Shown here one piece after another: positions 57,021 through 64,000 of a DNA stretch of 64,000 nucleotides. Source of the DNA: Actinomycetes bacterium (GTDB lineage: Bacteria; Actinomycetota; Acidimicrobiia; Acidimicrobiales; RAAP-2); assembly GCA_021782915.1 (NCBI GenBank), contig JAJXUK010000001.1:1-64000 (forward strand), in the 5' to 3' direction. Position numbers and translations under genes: made by a program. How positions within the stretch are numbered: position 1 is the stretch's first letter; each line of letters opens with the position of its first letter. The notes below the pieces were generated by a model. It was not told the DNA's origin, did not search any database, and was given only the letters and a program-made list of their open reading frames with translations.

Positions 57021-57026
57021 TAGAGT
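57021..57026 (+). promoter_or_regulatory. -10 box of leaderless thiE promoter
   Basis: TAGAGT lies exactly 6 nt before the GTG at 57033. Confidence 0.55.
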
Positions 57027-57032
57027 GGGGCC

Positions 57033-57662
57033 GTGTTCGACCTGTCCACCCGCCGCCTGTACCTCTGCGTGCCCATCCGAGACGACCTGGCCCGATTCCT
57101 CCCCTCGGTGATCGGCGCAGGCGTCGACGTGGTCCAGCTGCGCGAGAAGCAGCACTCTGACGCCGAGCGACTGGCGGCCGCGGCTGTGATCGGCCCGATC
57201 TGCCGGGACCTGGGGGTCCCGTTCATCATGAATGACTCGCCCGAGCTCGCTCTAGCCAGCGGCGCCGACGGGGTGCACGTGGGCCAGGACGACGTGAGCG
57301 TCGCCCGATGCCGTGAGCTACTCGGCGAGCACGCCATCGTCGGCCTCTCGACGCACTCGCCGGAAGAGTTCGCCCGCTCGCTACCCCAGGCGGCCACGTA
57401 CTTCAGTGCGGGCCCGCTGGTTCCCACCCCGACCAAGCCGGGACGCTCGGGCACCGGGCTTGACTACGCCCTGGCCTGTCAGGCCGCCAGCGACCGGCCG
57501 GTCTTTGTCACGGGCAACGTCAGCGCACTCAACGTGGGCGAGCTCGTGGCGGCGGGGCTGCGCCACTTCGTGGTCGTGCGCGCCCTCACCGAATCGCCCG
57601 ATCCGGCTCGGGCGGCTCGGGCCATACGCTCCGCACTCGACGAGGCCCTGAGCGAGATCTAG
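57033..57662 (+). CDS. thiE: Thiamine-phosphate synthase
   Basis: The 209-residue TIM-barrel protein has DVVQLREK, FIMNDSPELALASGADGVHVGQDDV and the pyrophosphate loop PTPTKPGR, with FVTGNVS near the end (family form GGI). It joins the pyrimidine and thiazole phosphates to make thiamine phosphate, needed by dxs and kgd products. No other thiamine genes are near. The substitution TGNVS for the usual IGGI is a small oddity. The start is set by TAGAGT 6 nt upstream. Its stop overlaps the opposing hydrolase stop in CTAG. Confidence 0.9.
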   Translation: MFDLSTRRLYLCVPIRDDLARFLPSVIGAGVDVVQLREKQHSDAERLAAAAVIGPICRDLGVPFIMNDSPELALASGADGVHVGQDDVSVARCRELLGEHAIVGLSTHSPEEFARSLPQAATYFSAGPLVPTPTKPGRSGTGLDYALACQAASDRPVFVTGNVSALNVGELVAAGLRHFVVVRALTESPDPARAARAIRSALDEALSEI

Positions 57663-58405
57663 CGATGCCGGTCGAGCCAGCCCAGCAGGGTGGCGACCAT
57701 GCGCGGGTCAGCTCGCAGCTGGTGTCCGGCGCCCTGAATCAGGCGTAGCTCGGCCCGGCCCTCGGCGGCCGCCACGAGGTCGCGCGCGTCCGAAACCGGC
57801 ACGTCCTCGTCGTCAGTGCCGTGGCCGATCAAGAGTCGTCGCGGCGGAATCTGGGCGACCGAGCCAAGCGGGTCGATCGCCAACACGTCTCGATACAGCT
57901 CCTCCGCGCTGAGCAGCTCGCCCTCGTTGCTCACCACGCCCGCGAGCAGGACGGCGGCGCGCAGGGCCTGGGCTGAGCCACACCAGCGCTCCAGATGCGC
58001 GGGCGCGGCGAAGGTCGCGACCCCGCGCACGCGCTCGTCCTCGGCGGCCACCGACAGCGCCAGGGCGCCGCCGAAGCCGAAGCCCGCCAGCGAGATGCGC
58101 GGCTCATCCGCACTCATCCTCGTGATGATCCTCATGAGGTCAGCCCGCCACTGGTGGGCCGAGAACGTACCCTGACTGGCGCCCACGCCCGACAGGGTTC
58201 CCGTGGCCACGGTCCAACCAGACTCGGTCGCCAGGTGCGCAGCCAACTCGGGCAGCAGGCCCGCGGCCTGACGGCCCATGCCGAGGGCCCGTGGCAGACC
58301 GTGGACGAGGATCAAGACGTGGCCCGCGACGGGACGCGCCTCGGAGGTGGCGATGCGCAAGTCCAGCTGGGCGCCGCCCACGTCGAGCTGCTCGTGAGCC
58401 AGCAC
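57659..58405 (-). CDS. Alpha/beta-hydrolase-fold protein lacking the nucleophile serine
   Basis: The 248-residue protein has the alpha/beta-hydrolase pattern: LILVHGLPRAL, a nucleophile-elbow strand ISLAGFGFGGALAL, an acid region LLIGHGTDDEDVPV and a C-terminal GAGHQLRADP with the His. The elbow GxSxG reads GFGFG, so the catalytic Ser is Gly. The protein may be inactive or act as a binding or structural protein. It follows the acyl-CoA dehydrogenase gene by 6 bp and is probably in its operon. I would call it a hydrolase fold, not a hydrolase. Confidence 0.78.
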   Translation of the reverse strand: MLAHEQLDVGGAQLDLRIATSEARPVAGHVLILVHGLPRALGMGRQAAGLLPELAAHLATESGWTVATGTLSGVGASQGTFSAHQWRADLMRIITRMSADEPRISLAGFGFGGALALSVAAEDERVRGVATFAAPAHLERWCGSAQALRAAVLLAGVVSNEGELLSAEELYRDVLAIDPLGSVAQIPPRRLLIGHGTDDEDVPVSDARDLVAAAEGRAELRLIQGAGHQLRADPRMVATLLGWLDRHR

Positions 58406-58411
58406 GCGGCC

Positions 58412-59527
58412 TTAGATGCCCAGACGCTGAGCCAGCAGCTCGCGATGGTACGCGGGGTCGCCGAGGAACAGCTCCGAGGACTTGGCCCGCTTGAAGTACA
58501 GGTGTGCGTGATGCTCCCAGGTGAATCCGATTCCCCCGTGGATCTGAATGTTCTCGGCCGCGCAGTGAAAGTACGCCTCGGAGCAGAACGACTTGGCCAG
58601 GCTGGCCGCGATCGGCAACTCCTCGTTGAGCTCCTGGGCGGCCCAGGCGGCGTAGTAGGCCGCAGACTTGGCGGACTCCACGTCGAGCAGCATGTCCGCA
58701 CACTTGTGCTTGATGGCCTGGAACGATCCAATGGCCCGGCCGAATTGGATGCGAGTCTTGGCGTATTCCACGGCGTTGTCCAGGACTCGTTGGGCCCCGC
58801 CGACCTGCTCGGCCGCCAGAGCCGCCGCGGCGATCTGGGTGGTGGTCACCAGGCCCGCGAGCGCCGCGCCCTCAGCACCGATCAGCGCGCCCGGCACATC
58901 CTCGAGGACCAGGCGGGCCTGCTTGCGCGTCTGGTCCATCGTCGGCAGAGACTCCTTGCTCAGCCCCTCAGCGTCCCCCGCGACGGCAAAGAGCGAGAGC
59001 CCTCCCGGGCTCATCGCCGGCACCAGGATGAGATTCGCCACGGCACCATCGGTCACGTAGTTGCGCACGCCGCTCACGCGCCAGGTCCCCTCGACCAGGC
59101 GAGCGCTGCTCGACGTGCTGGCCAACTCCCACTGGCCGGCGTCGTCGGTCAGCGCGAGAGTCGCGATCGTCTCGCCCGAGGCGATGCCGGGCAGGTACGC
59201 CTGCTTGTCGGCCTCGGTCCCCACCTGGAGCAGCGCGTTCGCCGCCAGTGCGACGCTCGAGAAGTACGGGCCGCAGTACAGCGCCGCGCCCATCTCCTCG
59301 AACACGACGTAGAGCTCCACGGGGCCGAAGCCCTGGCCCCCGTAGGACTCCGGGATACCGAGACCCTGCAGCGCCAGCTCGCCCGCCATCTGCGCCCAGA
59401 CCGCCGGGTCGTAGCCTTCCTCGGTCGCCATCAGGCGCCGCACCTCGGTCTCCGGAGACTTCTCTTCCAGGAAGCGGCGCACCATCCGGCGCAGTTCTTC
59501 CTGTTCCTCACTGAATCCAAAGTTCAT
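58412..59527 (-). CDS. Acyl-CoA dehydrogenase family protein
   Basis: The 371-residue protein has the acyl-CoA dehydrogenase three-domain fold: an N-terminal helical part (FGFSEEQEELRRMVRRFLEE), a middle beta domain and a C-terminal helical part. The last has RIQFGRAIGSFQAIKHKCADML and IQIHGGIGFTWEHHAHLYFKRA, the flavin-binding helix block. It transfers electrons from an acyl-CoA thioester to FAD. Chain-length and substrate cannot be told; many actinobacterial paralogues act on steroid or branched acyl-CoA. The ATG has AGGGGA 5 nt upstream. It starts a two-gene operon with the hydrolase-fold protein. Confidence 0.92.
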   Translation of the reverse strand: MNFGFSEEQEELRRMVRRFLEEKSPETEVRRLMATEEGYDPAVWAQMAGELALQGLGIPESYGGQGFGPVELYVVFEEMGAALYCGPYFSSVALAANALLQVGTEADKQAYLPGIASGETIATLALTDDAGQWELASTSSSARLVEGTWRVSGVRNYVTDGAVANLILVPAMSPGGLSLFAVAGDAEGLSKESLPTMDQTRKQARLVLEDVPGALIGAEGAALAGLVTTTQIAAAALAAEQVGGAQRVLDNAVEYAKTRIQFGRAIGSFQAIKHKCADMLLDVESAKSAAYYAAWAAQELNEELPIAASLAKSFCSEAYFHCAAENIQIHGGIGFTWEHHAHLYFKRAKSSELFLGDPAYHRELLAQRLGI

Positions 59528-59608
59528 GGCGTCCCCTGTCGTTACCGGGCGGTACCACCAGCGAGACTAGCCAAATCGAGGAGCCGACCCGCGTGGCAGG
59601 CTGGAGCC

Positions 59609-60226
59609 ATGAGCGGACCAGAACTCGTCTGGAGCGACGCGGCGGCCGAGGTCCACCGCGTGGTCGTCGGACCCCTGGCCAACGACGTCTACGTGGTGCG
59701 CTGCCGGCGCAGCGGGTCCGCCGTGCTCATCGACGCCGCCGACGAGCACGAGCGACTCCTCGAGCTCAGCGCTGCCCTCGGCGTGACCTCGGTGCTCGAG
59801 ACGCACGGGCACTGGGACCACATCGGCGCCGTCGAGGCCATGCGCGAGGTAGGTGTGGAGGTCTGGGTCCACCCCGAAGACGCGGCCCGCTTGCCTAGCT
59901 ACGACCAACTCCTGGTCGACGGGGCCGTGCACCAGGTCGGGGACCTGCGCGTGCGCGTGATACACACCCCGGGGCACACCGAGGGCTCGACGTGCTTTCA
60001 CCTCGAGACGACTCCCGTGCTCTTCACCGGCGACACCCTCTTTCCGGGTGGACCCGGGGCCACCCACTTCGAGGGCGGTGACTTCACGAGCATCATCTCC
60101 TCGATCGAGCGCCGTCTGTTGCGAGCCTTCGGCGACGAGACGATCATCTGGCCCGGCCACGGCGCGCCGTCCACGATCGGCGCCGAGCGACCACACCTGG
60201 ATGAGTGGATCGAACGCGGCTGGTGA
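59609..60226 (+). CDS. Metallo-beta-lactamase-fold hydrolase (glyoxalase II-like)
   Basis: The 205-residue protein has the metal-binding THGHWDHIG (HxHxDH), then the His in HTPGHTEGS, the Asp in FTGDTLFPGGPG and the C-terminal PGHG His. This is the glyoxalase II-like branch of the metallo-beta-lactamase fold, with two-metal hydrolysis of a thioester or ester. No signal peptide is seen, so it is cytoplasmic. A frame is open far upstream across the acyl-CoA dehydrogenase gene, but the ATG at 59609 matches the family N-terminus. It lies 37 bp before sufC. Confidence 0.88.
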   Translation: MSGPELVWSDAAAEVHRVVVGPLANDVYVVRCRRSGSAVLIDAADEHERLLELSAALGVTSVLETHGHWDHIGAVEAMREVGVEVWVHPEDAARLPSYDQLLVDGAVHQVGDLRVRVIHTPGHTEGSTCFHLETTPVLFTGDTLFPGGPGATHFEGGDFTSIISSIERRLLRAFGDETIIWPGHGAPSTIGAERPHLDEWIERGW

Positions 60227-60251
60227 GGGACGGATTCTCACCGGCCCCCGG

Positions 60252-60257
60252 TAGGAT
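60252..60257 (+). promoter_or_regulatory. -10 box of leaderless sufC promoter
   Basis: TAGGAT lies exactly 6 nt before the GTG at 60264. Confidence 0.6.
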
Positions 60258-60263
60258 CGAACC

Positions 60264-61022
60264 GTGCCAACACCCCTGCTTGAGCTGCGCGATCTGCACG
60301 TCACGGCCGGTGGGGCCCAGATCCTTCGCGGCGTCTCGCTCGTCGTCAACGAGGGCGAGATTCATGCCCTGATGGGGCCCAACGGCGCCGGCAAGTCGAC
60401 CTTGGCCAACGTGGTGATGGGCCATCCCGGCTACGAAGTGACTGCGGGCGACGTCCTCTTGAAGGGCGCCAGCATCGCGCGCTGGTCGGCCGACGCACGA
60501 GCGCGAGCCGGCATCTTTCTCGCCTTCCAGTATCCCGAGGCGATCAGCGGCGTCTCGGTCATCCAGTTCCTGCGCCAGGCAATCGCGGCGCGCAAGGGAC
60601 TCGAGGAGTTGAGCGTGCTGGAGGTGCGCCTCGACCTGGCCGAGTGGATGGAGCGCCTGGGCATGGACGCGGCCTTCGCCGAGCGCCACCTCAACGAGGG
60701 ATTCTCCGGCGGCGAGCGCAAGCGGAACGAGATCCTCCAGATGGCCCTGCTCGAGCCGGTGATCGCCCTACTCGACGAGACGGACTCGGGTCTGGACATC
60801 GACGCGCTGCGAGTCGTGGCGCGAGGCGTGCGCACGGTACGCGACGAACACCCGGCGATGGGGACCCTGATCGTCACCCACTACGTCAAGCTCCTAGAGG
60901 AGATCAGCCCGGACCAGGTGCACATCCTCATCGACGGGCGCATCGTCGACAGCGGCGACGCCTCGCTCGCCGATCGAATCGAGCACCACGGCTACGACGC
61001 CTGGCGCACGGTCAGCGCGTGA
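60264..61022 (+). CDS. sufC: Fe-S cluster assembly ATPase SufC
   Basis: The 252-residue ABC ATPase has Walker A GPNGAGKST, the SufC-specific FLAFQYPEAISGV Q-loop, signature FSGGERKRNEILQM, Walker B ALLDETDSGLD and the H-loop VTHY. It powers the SufBCD scaffold that builds iron-sulfur clusters. sufB and sufD are not in the window: the gene upstream is a metallo-beta-lactamase protein. The GTG start has TAGGAT 6 nt upstream. Its stop overlaps sufS in GTGA. Confidence 0.97.
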   Translation: MPTPLLELRDLHVTAGGAQILRGVSLVVNEGEIHALMGPNGAGKSTLANVVMGHPGYEVTAGDVLLKGASIARWSADARARAGIFLAFQYPEAISGVSVIQFLRQAIAARKGLEELSVLEVRLDLAEWMERLGMDAAFAERHLNEGFSGGERKRNEILQMALLEPVIALLDETDSGLDIDALRVVARGVRTVRDEHPAMGTLIVTHYVKLLEEISPDQVHILIDGRIVDSGDASLADRIEHHGYDAWRTVSA

Positions 61023-62254
61023 GCAGCTTCGATCCGCGCCGCGTTCGCGTGGACACGCCCATGCTCAGTCGCGTCGTGAAGGGTCGTCGGCTGACCTACC
61101 TGGACTCAGCGTCCTCGAGCCTGCCCCCGCGCACCGTGATCGAGGCGATCGACCGCTACTACTCGCTGCACCACGCGAACGTGCACAGGGGCGTCTACAC
61201 AACGGCCAACGAGGCCACCGAGATCTTCGAGGGCGCCCGCGCGGGCGTCGCGCACTTCCTCAACGCCCCCGGCGGCTCCGACGAGGTGGTCTTCACTCAC
61301 GGCACCACCGAGTCGATGAACTTGCTGGCGCGCAGCTGGGGCGCGGCGAACCTGCGGGCCGGCGACGTGGTGCTGGTGAGTCAGATGGAGCACCACGCCA
61401 ACATCGTGCCCTGGTTCCAGCTGCGCGAGACCCACGGCATCGAGGTGCGCTTCATCCCGGTGGGCGAGGACTTTCGCCTGGACCTGAGCGGTATCGACGA
61501 TCTGATGCGCGGGGTGCGACTCGTCTCGGTGACCGGCATGTCCAACGTGCTCGGCACGATCAACCCCGTCGCGGCCCTGGCTCGCGTGGCCCACGAGCAC
61601 GGAGCCCTCATCGCGGTCGACGGCGCCCAGTCGGTCGCCCACCTGGGGACCGACCTGAGCGCGCTCGACATCGACTTCTTGGCGTTTTCCGGTCACAAGA
61701 TGCTGGGCCCCACCGGCATCGGGGTGTTCTGGACCCGCCGTGAGATCCTGGCCGACATGCCCCCGTTCCTGGGCGGCGGCGGCATGATCCGCGACGTGCG
61801 TGAGGACGGCTACACCCCGGCGACCGGCCCGACGCGCTTCGAGGCCGGCACGCCCCCCATCGCCGAAGCCGCGGGCCTGGGCGCCGCGGTGCGCTACCTC
61901 GAGAGCCTCGGCATGGACGCCCTGGCGGCCCACGAGCGCGAGCTCACGGCCGACGCGCTCACGCGTCTGGCCCAAGAGTTCGACGGACGCGTGCGCGTCA
62001 TCGGGCCCGCGACGCCCGAGCAGCGCGGTGGCGTTCTGAGCCTGGACGTCGAGGGCGTGCATCCGCACGACGTGGCCCAGATCCTGGACCAGTATGGCGT
62101 CTGCGTGCGCCCGGGTCATCACTGCGCCAAGCCACTGATGCGTCGTTTCGGGCTGGCCGCGACGGCGCGCGCCTCCTTCGGTCCCTACTCGCTGACCGCA
62201 GACACGGACGTGCTGATCGAGGCCCTCGGCGAGGCCGTCAAGCTCTTCGGCTGA
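61019..62254 (+). CDS. sufS: Cysteine desulfurase SufS
   Basis: The 411-residue PLP enzyme has YLDSASSSLPP near the N-terminus, the THGTTESMN cofactor block, SGHKMLGPTGIGVF with the PLP Lys and RPGHHCAKPL with the catalytic Cys. It is the group II (SufS) type. It takes sulfur from cysteine and passes it to SufU. The GTG at 61019 overlaps the sufC stop in GTGA; a longer upstream frame is inside sufC. Its stop shares a base with the sufU start (TGATG). Confidence 0.97.
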   Translation: MSSFDPRRVRVDTPMLSRVVKGRRLTYLDSASSSLPPRTVIEAIDRYYSLHHANVHRGVYTTANEATEIFEGARAGVAHFLNAPGGSDEVVFTHGTTESMNLLARSWGAANLRAGDVVLVSQMEHHANIVPWFQLRETHGIEVRFIPVGEDFRLDLSGIDDLMRGVRLVSVTGMSNVLGTINPVAALARVAHEHGALIAVDGAQSVAHLGTDLSALDIDFLAFSGHKMLGPTGIGVFWTRREILADMPPFLGGGGMIRDVREDGYTPATGPTRFEAGTPPIAEAAGLGAAVRYLESLGMDALAAHERELTADALTRLAQEFDGRVRVIGPATPEQRGGVLSLDVEGVHPHDVAQILDQYGVCVRPGHHCAKPLMRRFGLAATARASFGPYSLTADTDVLIEALGEAVKLFG

Positions 62255-62721
62255 TGAACAACCTCGACGACCTGTACCGCGAGATCATCCTCGATCACTA
62301 CCGCTCGCCGCGCAATCGCGGTGAGCTCGAGTCACCCAGCGCGCGGGTCGAGGGCTTCAATCCCCTCTGCGGCGATGAGATCGTGATCTACCTGCGCGTC
62401 GAGGACGGCGTCATCAGCGACGTCAAGATGACCGGGCACGGTTGCTCGATCTCTCAGGCGTCGAGCTCGATGATGAGCACCGCGATCAAGGGCAAGACCC
62501 TCGAGCAGGCTCATCGAGTGATCGACCGGTTCAAGGAGATGATGACGCTCAAGGAGCGCAGCCTGGATGAGGCCGAGGAGCCGAGTGAGCCCGATCTGCG
62601 CAGCCTCGGCGAGCTCGCGGCCCTGGCCGGCGTGGTGAAGTTCCCCGTGCGCATCAAGTGCGCGACGCTGTCCTGGAACACGCTCGCCCAGGCCCTGGAC
62701 GAGGTCGAGTCCGCCCCCTAG
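62254..62721 (+). CDS. sufU: Fe-S cluster assembly sulfur-transfer protein SufU
   Basis: The 155-residue protein has LYREIILDHYRSPRNRG, a Cys in NPLCGDEI, a Cys in GHGCSISQASSSMM, and RIKCATLSWNTL with the third Cys. These, with the Asp, bind zinc and accept sulfur from SufS. The insertion between the second and third Cys is typical of SufU, unlike IscU. It is the last gene of sufCSU. Its stop overlaps the opposing LCP gene stop in CTAG. Confidence 0.95.
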   Translation: MNNLDDLYREIILDHYRSPRNRGELESPSARVEGFNPLCGDEIVIYLRVEDGVISDVKMTGHGCSISQASSSMMSTAIKGKTLEQAHRVIDRFKEMMTLKERSLDEAEEPSEPDLRSLGELAALAGVVKFPVRIKCATLSWNTLAQALDEVESAP

Positions 62722-63935
62722 CGAGGCGTGCAGGGAACCGGGTCGAAGTACTGCAGACCCTCGGGCGGCTGCGTCGTCGTGGTCGAGGGGTGCGCACTCG
62801 CGGGCTTCTTCGTACCCGTGGTGGTGTGCGTCGGGGTGGCGAGCGTGGTCGTCGTGGTGGGCAGCGGCGGCATCGGCGTCTGCAGGGCGGTGTTCGGCGG
62901 CGGGTTGGTGGGTCGCTCCAGGGCGGTGCCGAAGATGCTGGCCAGCAGCTGCTCCGCCTGGGGCTCCTGCACGAACAGGACGCTGCCGGCCGGGCTGTTG
63001 CCCGGCACCACGGGCAGCGTGTAGGTCTTCATGGCGTTGGTGTTCATGTTGTGGAACTTCAGGGCCAGGCCGACGAGTTCCGAGAGCGAGAAGTTCGTGT
63101 CCAGGGTGATGCCCTGGGGGACATTGGAGAGGAACGAGTTGAGCGTGAGCGGGTTGCGAATGCCCTTGACCCGATCGAGCAGGGCGCGCAGGAACGCGTT
63201 CTGACGCTGGATGCGCCCGAAGTCACTCGTCACGTCGTAGTTCCACTGCCCGTTCTGGTACCAGTAGTAGTGCCGGCTGCGGGCCACGGCCAGGGCCTGG
63301 AACCCGGTCACCAACTGACAGCCCGAATGCAGGACCTTCAGGCCCGAGTACGGATCCTTGGCCGGATACGGGAAGTCGAGGTAGACCCCGCCGACCGCGT
63401 CGGCCGCGTTGATGAGCCCGGCGAAGTTGACCTGAACCACGTGATTGATCGGGATGCCGAAGTTGGCCGTAATCGTCTGGGCGAGCAGCGACGGACCGTT
63501 GCCGTAGTTGACGTTGATGCGGTTGAACTTGCCATACAGCGACTGATTGGCCAGCAGGGTCACGATCGTGTCGCGCGGGATGGACAGGATGGAGATCGTC
63601 TTGGTGGCCGGGTCCACGTGCATGATCTTGATCACGTCACTGCGCTGGCCGGCCGCGGCGCCCACGGTGGCCCCGCTCTGGCGCGCCACCAGACCCGTCA
63701 GCCCCGCCCGGGAGTCCGAGCCGATCGACAGGATGTTGAAGGGCTGACCCGAGATGACCTGCTGCTCGCCGGCGACCTTCACCTTGGGAATCAGGCTGAA
63801 GCGCCAGCGCGCGTAGAGGTAGCCCCCGCCCAGCAGGCCGACGACAAGGCCGACGACGACGATGGCGCTGATCACCAGAACGCGACGACGACGGGGCCCG
63901 CGCGGCCCACGAGCCTTTCGCGTGCGCCGCGACAC
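62718..63935 (-). CDS. LytR-CpsA-Psr (LCP) family cell-wall glycopolymer ligase
   Basis: From the GTG at 63935 the protein has 405 residues. A basic N-terminus (RRTRKARGPRGPRRRR) precedes one membrane helix (VLVISAIVVVGLVVGLLGGGYLY). The extracellular LCP domain has ILSIGSDSR, QRSDVIKIMHVDP, ISILSIPRDTIV and INVNYGNGPSL, holding the Arg and Asp residues that bind polyprenyl pyrophosphate. After it comes a Pro/Thr-rich tail with Thr runs. It attaches glycopolymers such as arabinogalactan-like or teichoic polymers to peptidoglycan. The same frame stays open without stop to position 64000, so the true start may lie outside the window. Confidence 0.88.
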   Translation of the reverse strand: MSRRTRKARGPRGPRRRRVLVISAIVVVGLVVGLLGGGYLYARWRFSLIPKVKVAGEQQVISGQPFNILSIGSDSRAGLTGLVARQSGATVGAAAGQRSDVIKIMHVDPATKTISILSIPRDTIVTLLANQSLYGKFNRINVNYGNGPSLLAQTITANFGIPINHVVQVNFAGLINAADAVGGVYLDFPYPAKDPYSGLKVLHSGCQLVTGFQALAVARSRHYYWYQNGQWNYDVTSDFGRIQRQNAFLRALLDRVKGIRNPLTLNSFLSNVPQGITLDTNFSLSELVGLALKFHNMNTNAMKTYTLPVVPGNSPAGSVLFVQEPQAEQLLASIFGTALERPTNPPPNTALQTPMPPLPTTTTTLATPTHTTTGTKKPASAHPSTTTTQPPEGLQYFDPVPCTPR

Positions 63936-64000
63936 GCCGTTGTGCTCGTCGACGGCCGTGCCCAGCGCGCGCAGGCGCTGCTCATTCGCGATCGATCCGG

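Noticed and set aside
63936-64000. A separate gene start at the right edge
   Set aside because: The minus-strand frame of the LCP gene stays open here and reads like coding sequence (SIANEQRLRALG). It more likely belongs to the N-terminus of the LCP protein, but 65 bp is too little to decide.

Overview
The window is high-GC, gene-dense bacterial chromosome and reads as an actinomycete. The evidence is a Kgd-type 2-oxoglutarate enzyme, a PafB-PafC transcription factor, an F420 biosynthesis gene (cofC/fbiD), an H1-like Lys/Ala/Pro repeat protein, frequent GTG starts and many promoters that look leaderless. The gene set would suit the class Acidimicrobiia, but that placement is an inference; no rRNA or other marker here settles it. 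I found no tRNA, rRNA, CRISPR array, insertion sequence or integrase.

Layout. 1-5.9 kb: a partial PIN/NYN-type ribonuclease, kgd, an alpha/beta hydrolase and an SDR-like epimerase. 5.9-14.6 kb: a peptide-type ABC importer with two tandem binding proteins, two permeases and a fused double ATPase. 14.7-16.3 kb: rnhB, cofC and the H1-like gene. 16.5-18.9 kb: an isolated conjugation-like pair, a VirD4-like coupling ATPase and a stand-alone MobF-type relaxase, convergent and overlapping by 49 bp. 18.9-26.8 kb: pafBC, moaC, fmdB, tldE, tldD, dxs, msrB. 26.8-32.3 kb: ftsX, ftsE, prfB, secA. 32.6-38.3 kb: a rhamnosyltransferase-like GT2, rfbD, birA and, divergently, a biotin-dependent acyl-CoA carboxylase subunit, an M20 peptidase and an ABM-domain protein. 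38.3-47.9 kb: a cobalamin-linked stretch (acyl-CoA mutase, cob(I)alamin adenosyltransferase, metH) with an RDD protein, a rhodanese-MoeB fusion, a nitroreductase and leucyl aminopeptidase. 48-51.8 kb: exported proteins (collagen-like, Tat-exported dimethylformamidase-like, a small secreted protein). 51.8-56 kb: a lipoate/2-oxoacid dehydrogenase operon with a LipB-LipA fusion. 56-64 kb: rnhA, an Rrf2 regulator, thiE, a hydrolase, an acyl-CoA dehydrogenase, a metallo-beta-lactamase protein, sufCSU and an LCP-family cell-wall ligase.

How the parts fit. LipBA makes the lipoyl cofactor carried by the neighbouring E2, which works with E3; kgd is the E1 of the 2-oxoglutarate step in related bacteria. 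BirA biotinylates the carboxylase subunit encoded divergently from it. The acyl-CoA mutase and MetH need cobalamin, and the adenosyltransferase supplies the form used by the mutase.

Two genome-wide habits show in the raw sequence. First, at least fifteen start codons lie exactly 6 nt downstream of a TANNNT-like -10 box with no Shine-Dalgarno, implying leaderless mRNAs; this was used to correct several starts. Second, seven convergent gene pairs end in the same 4-bp palindrome CTAG, so each stop codon overlaps the other.
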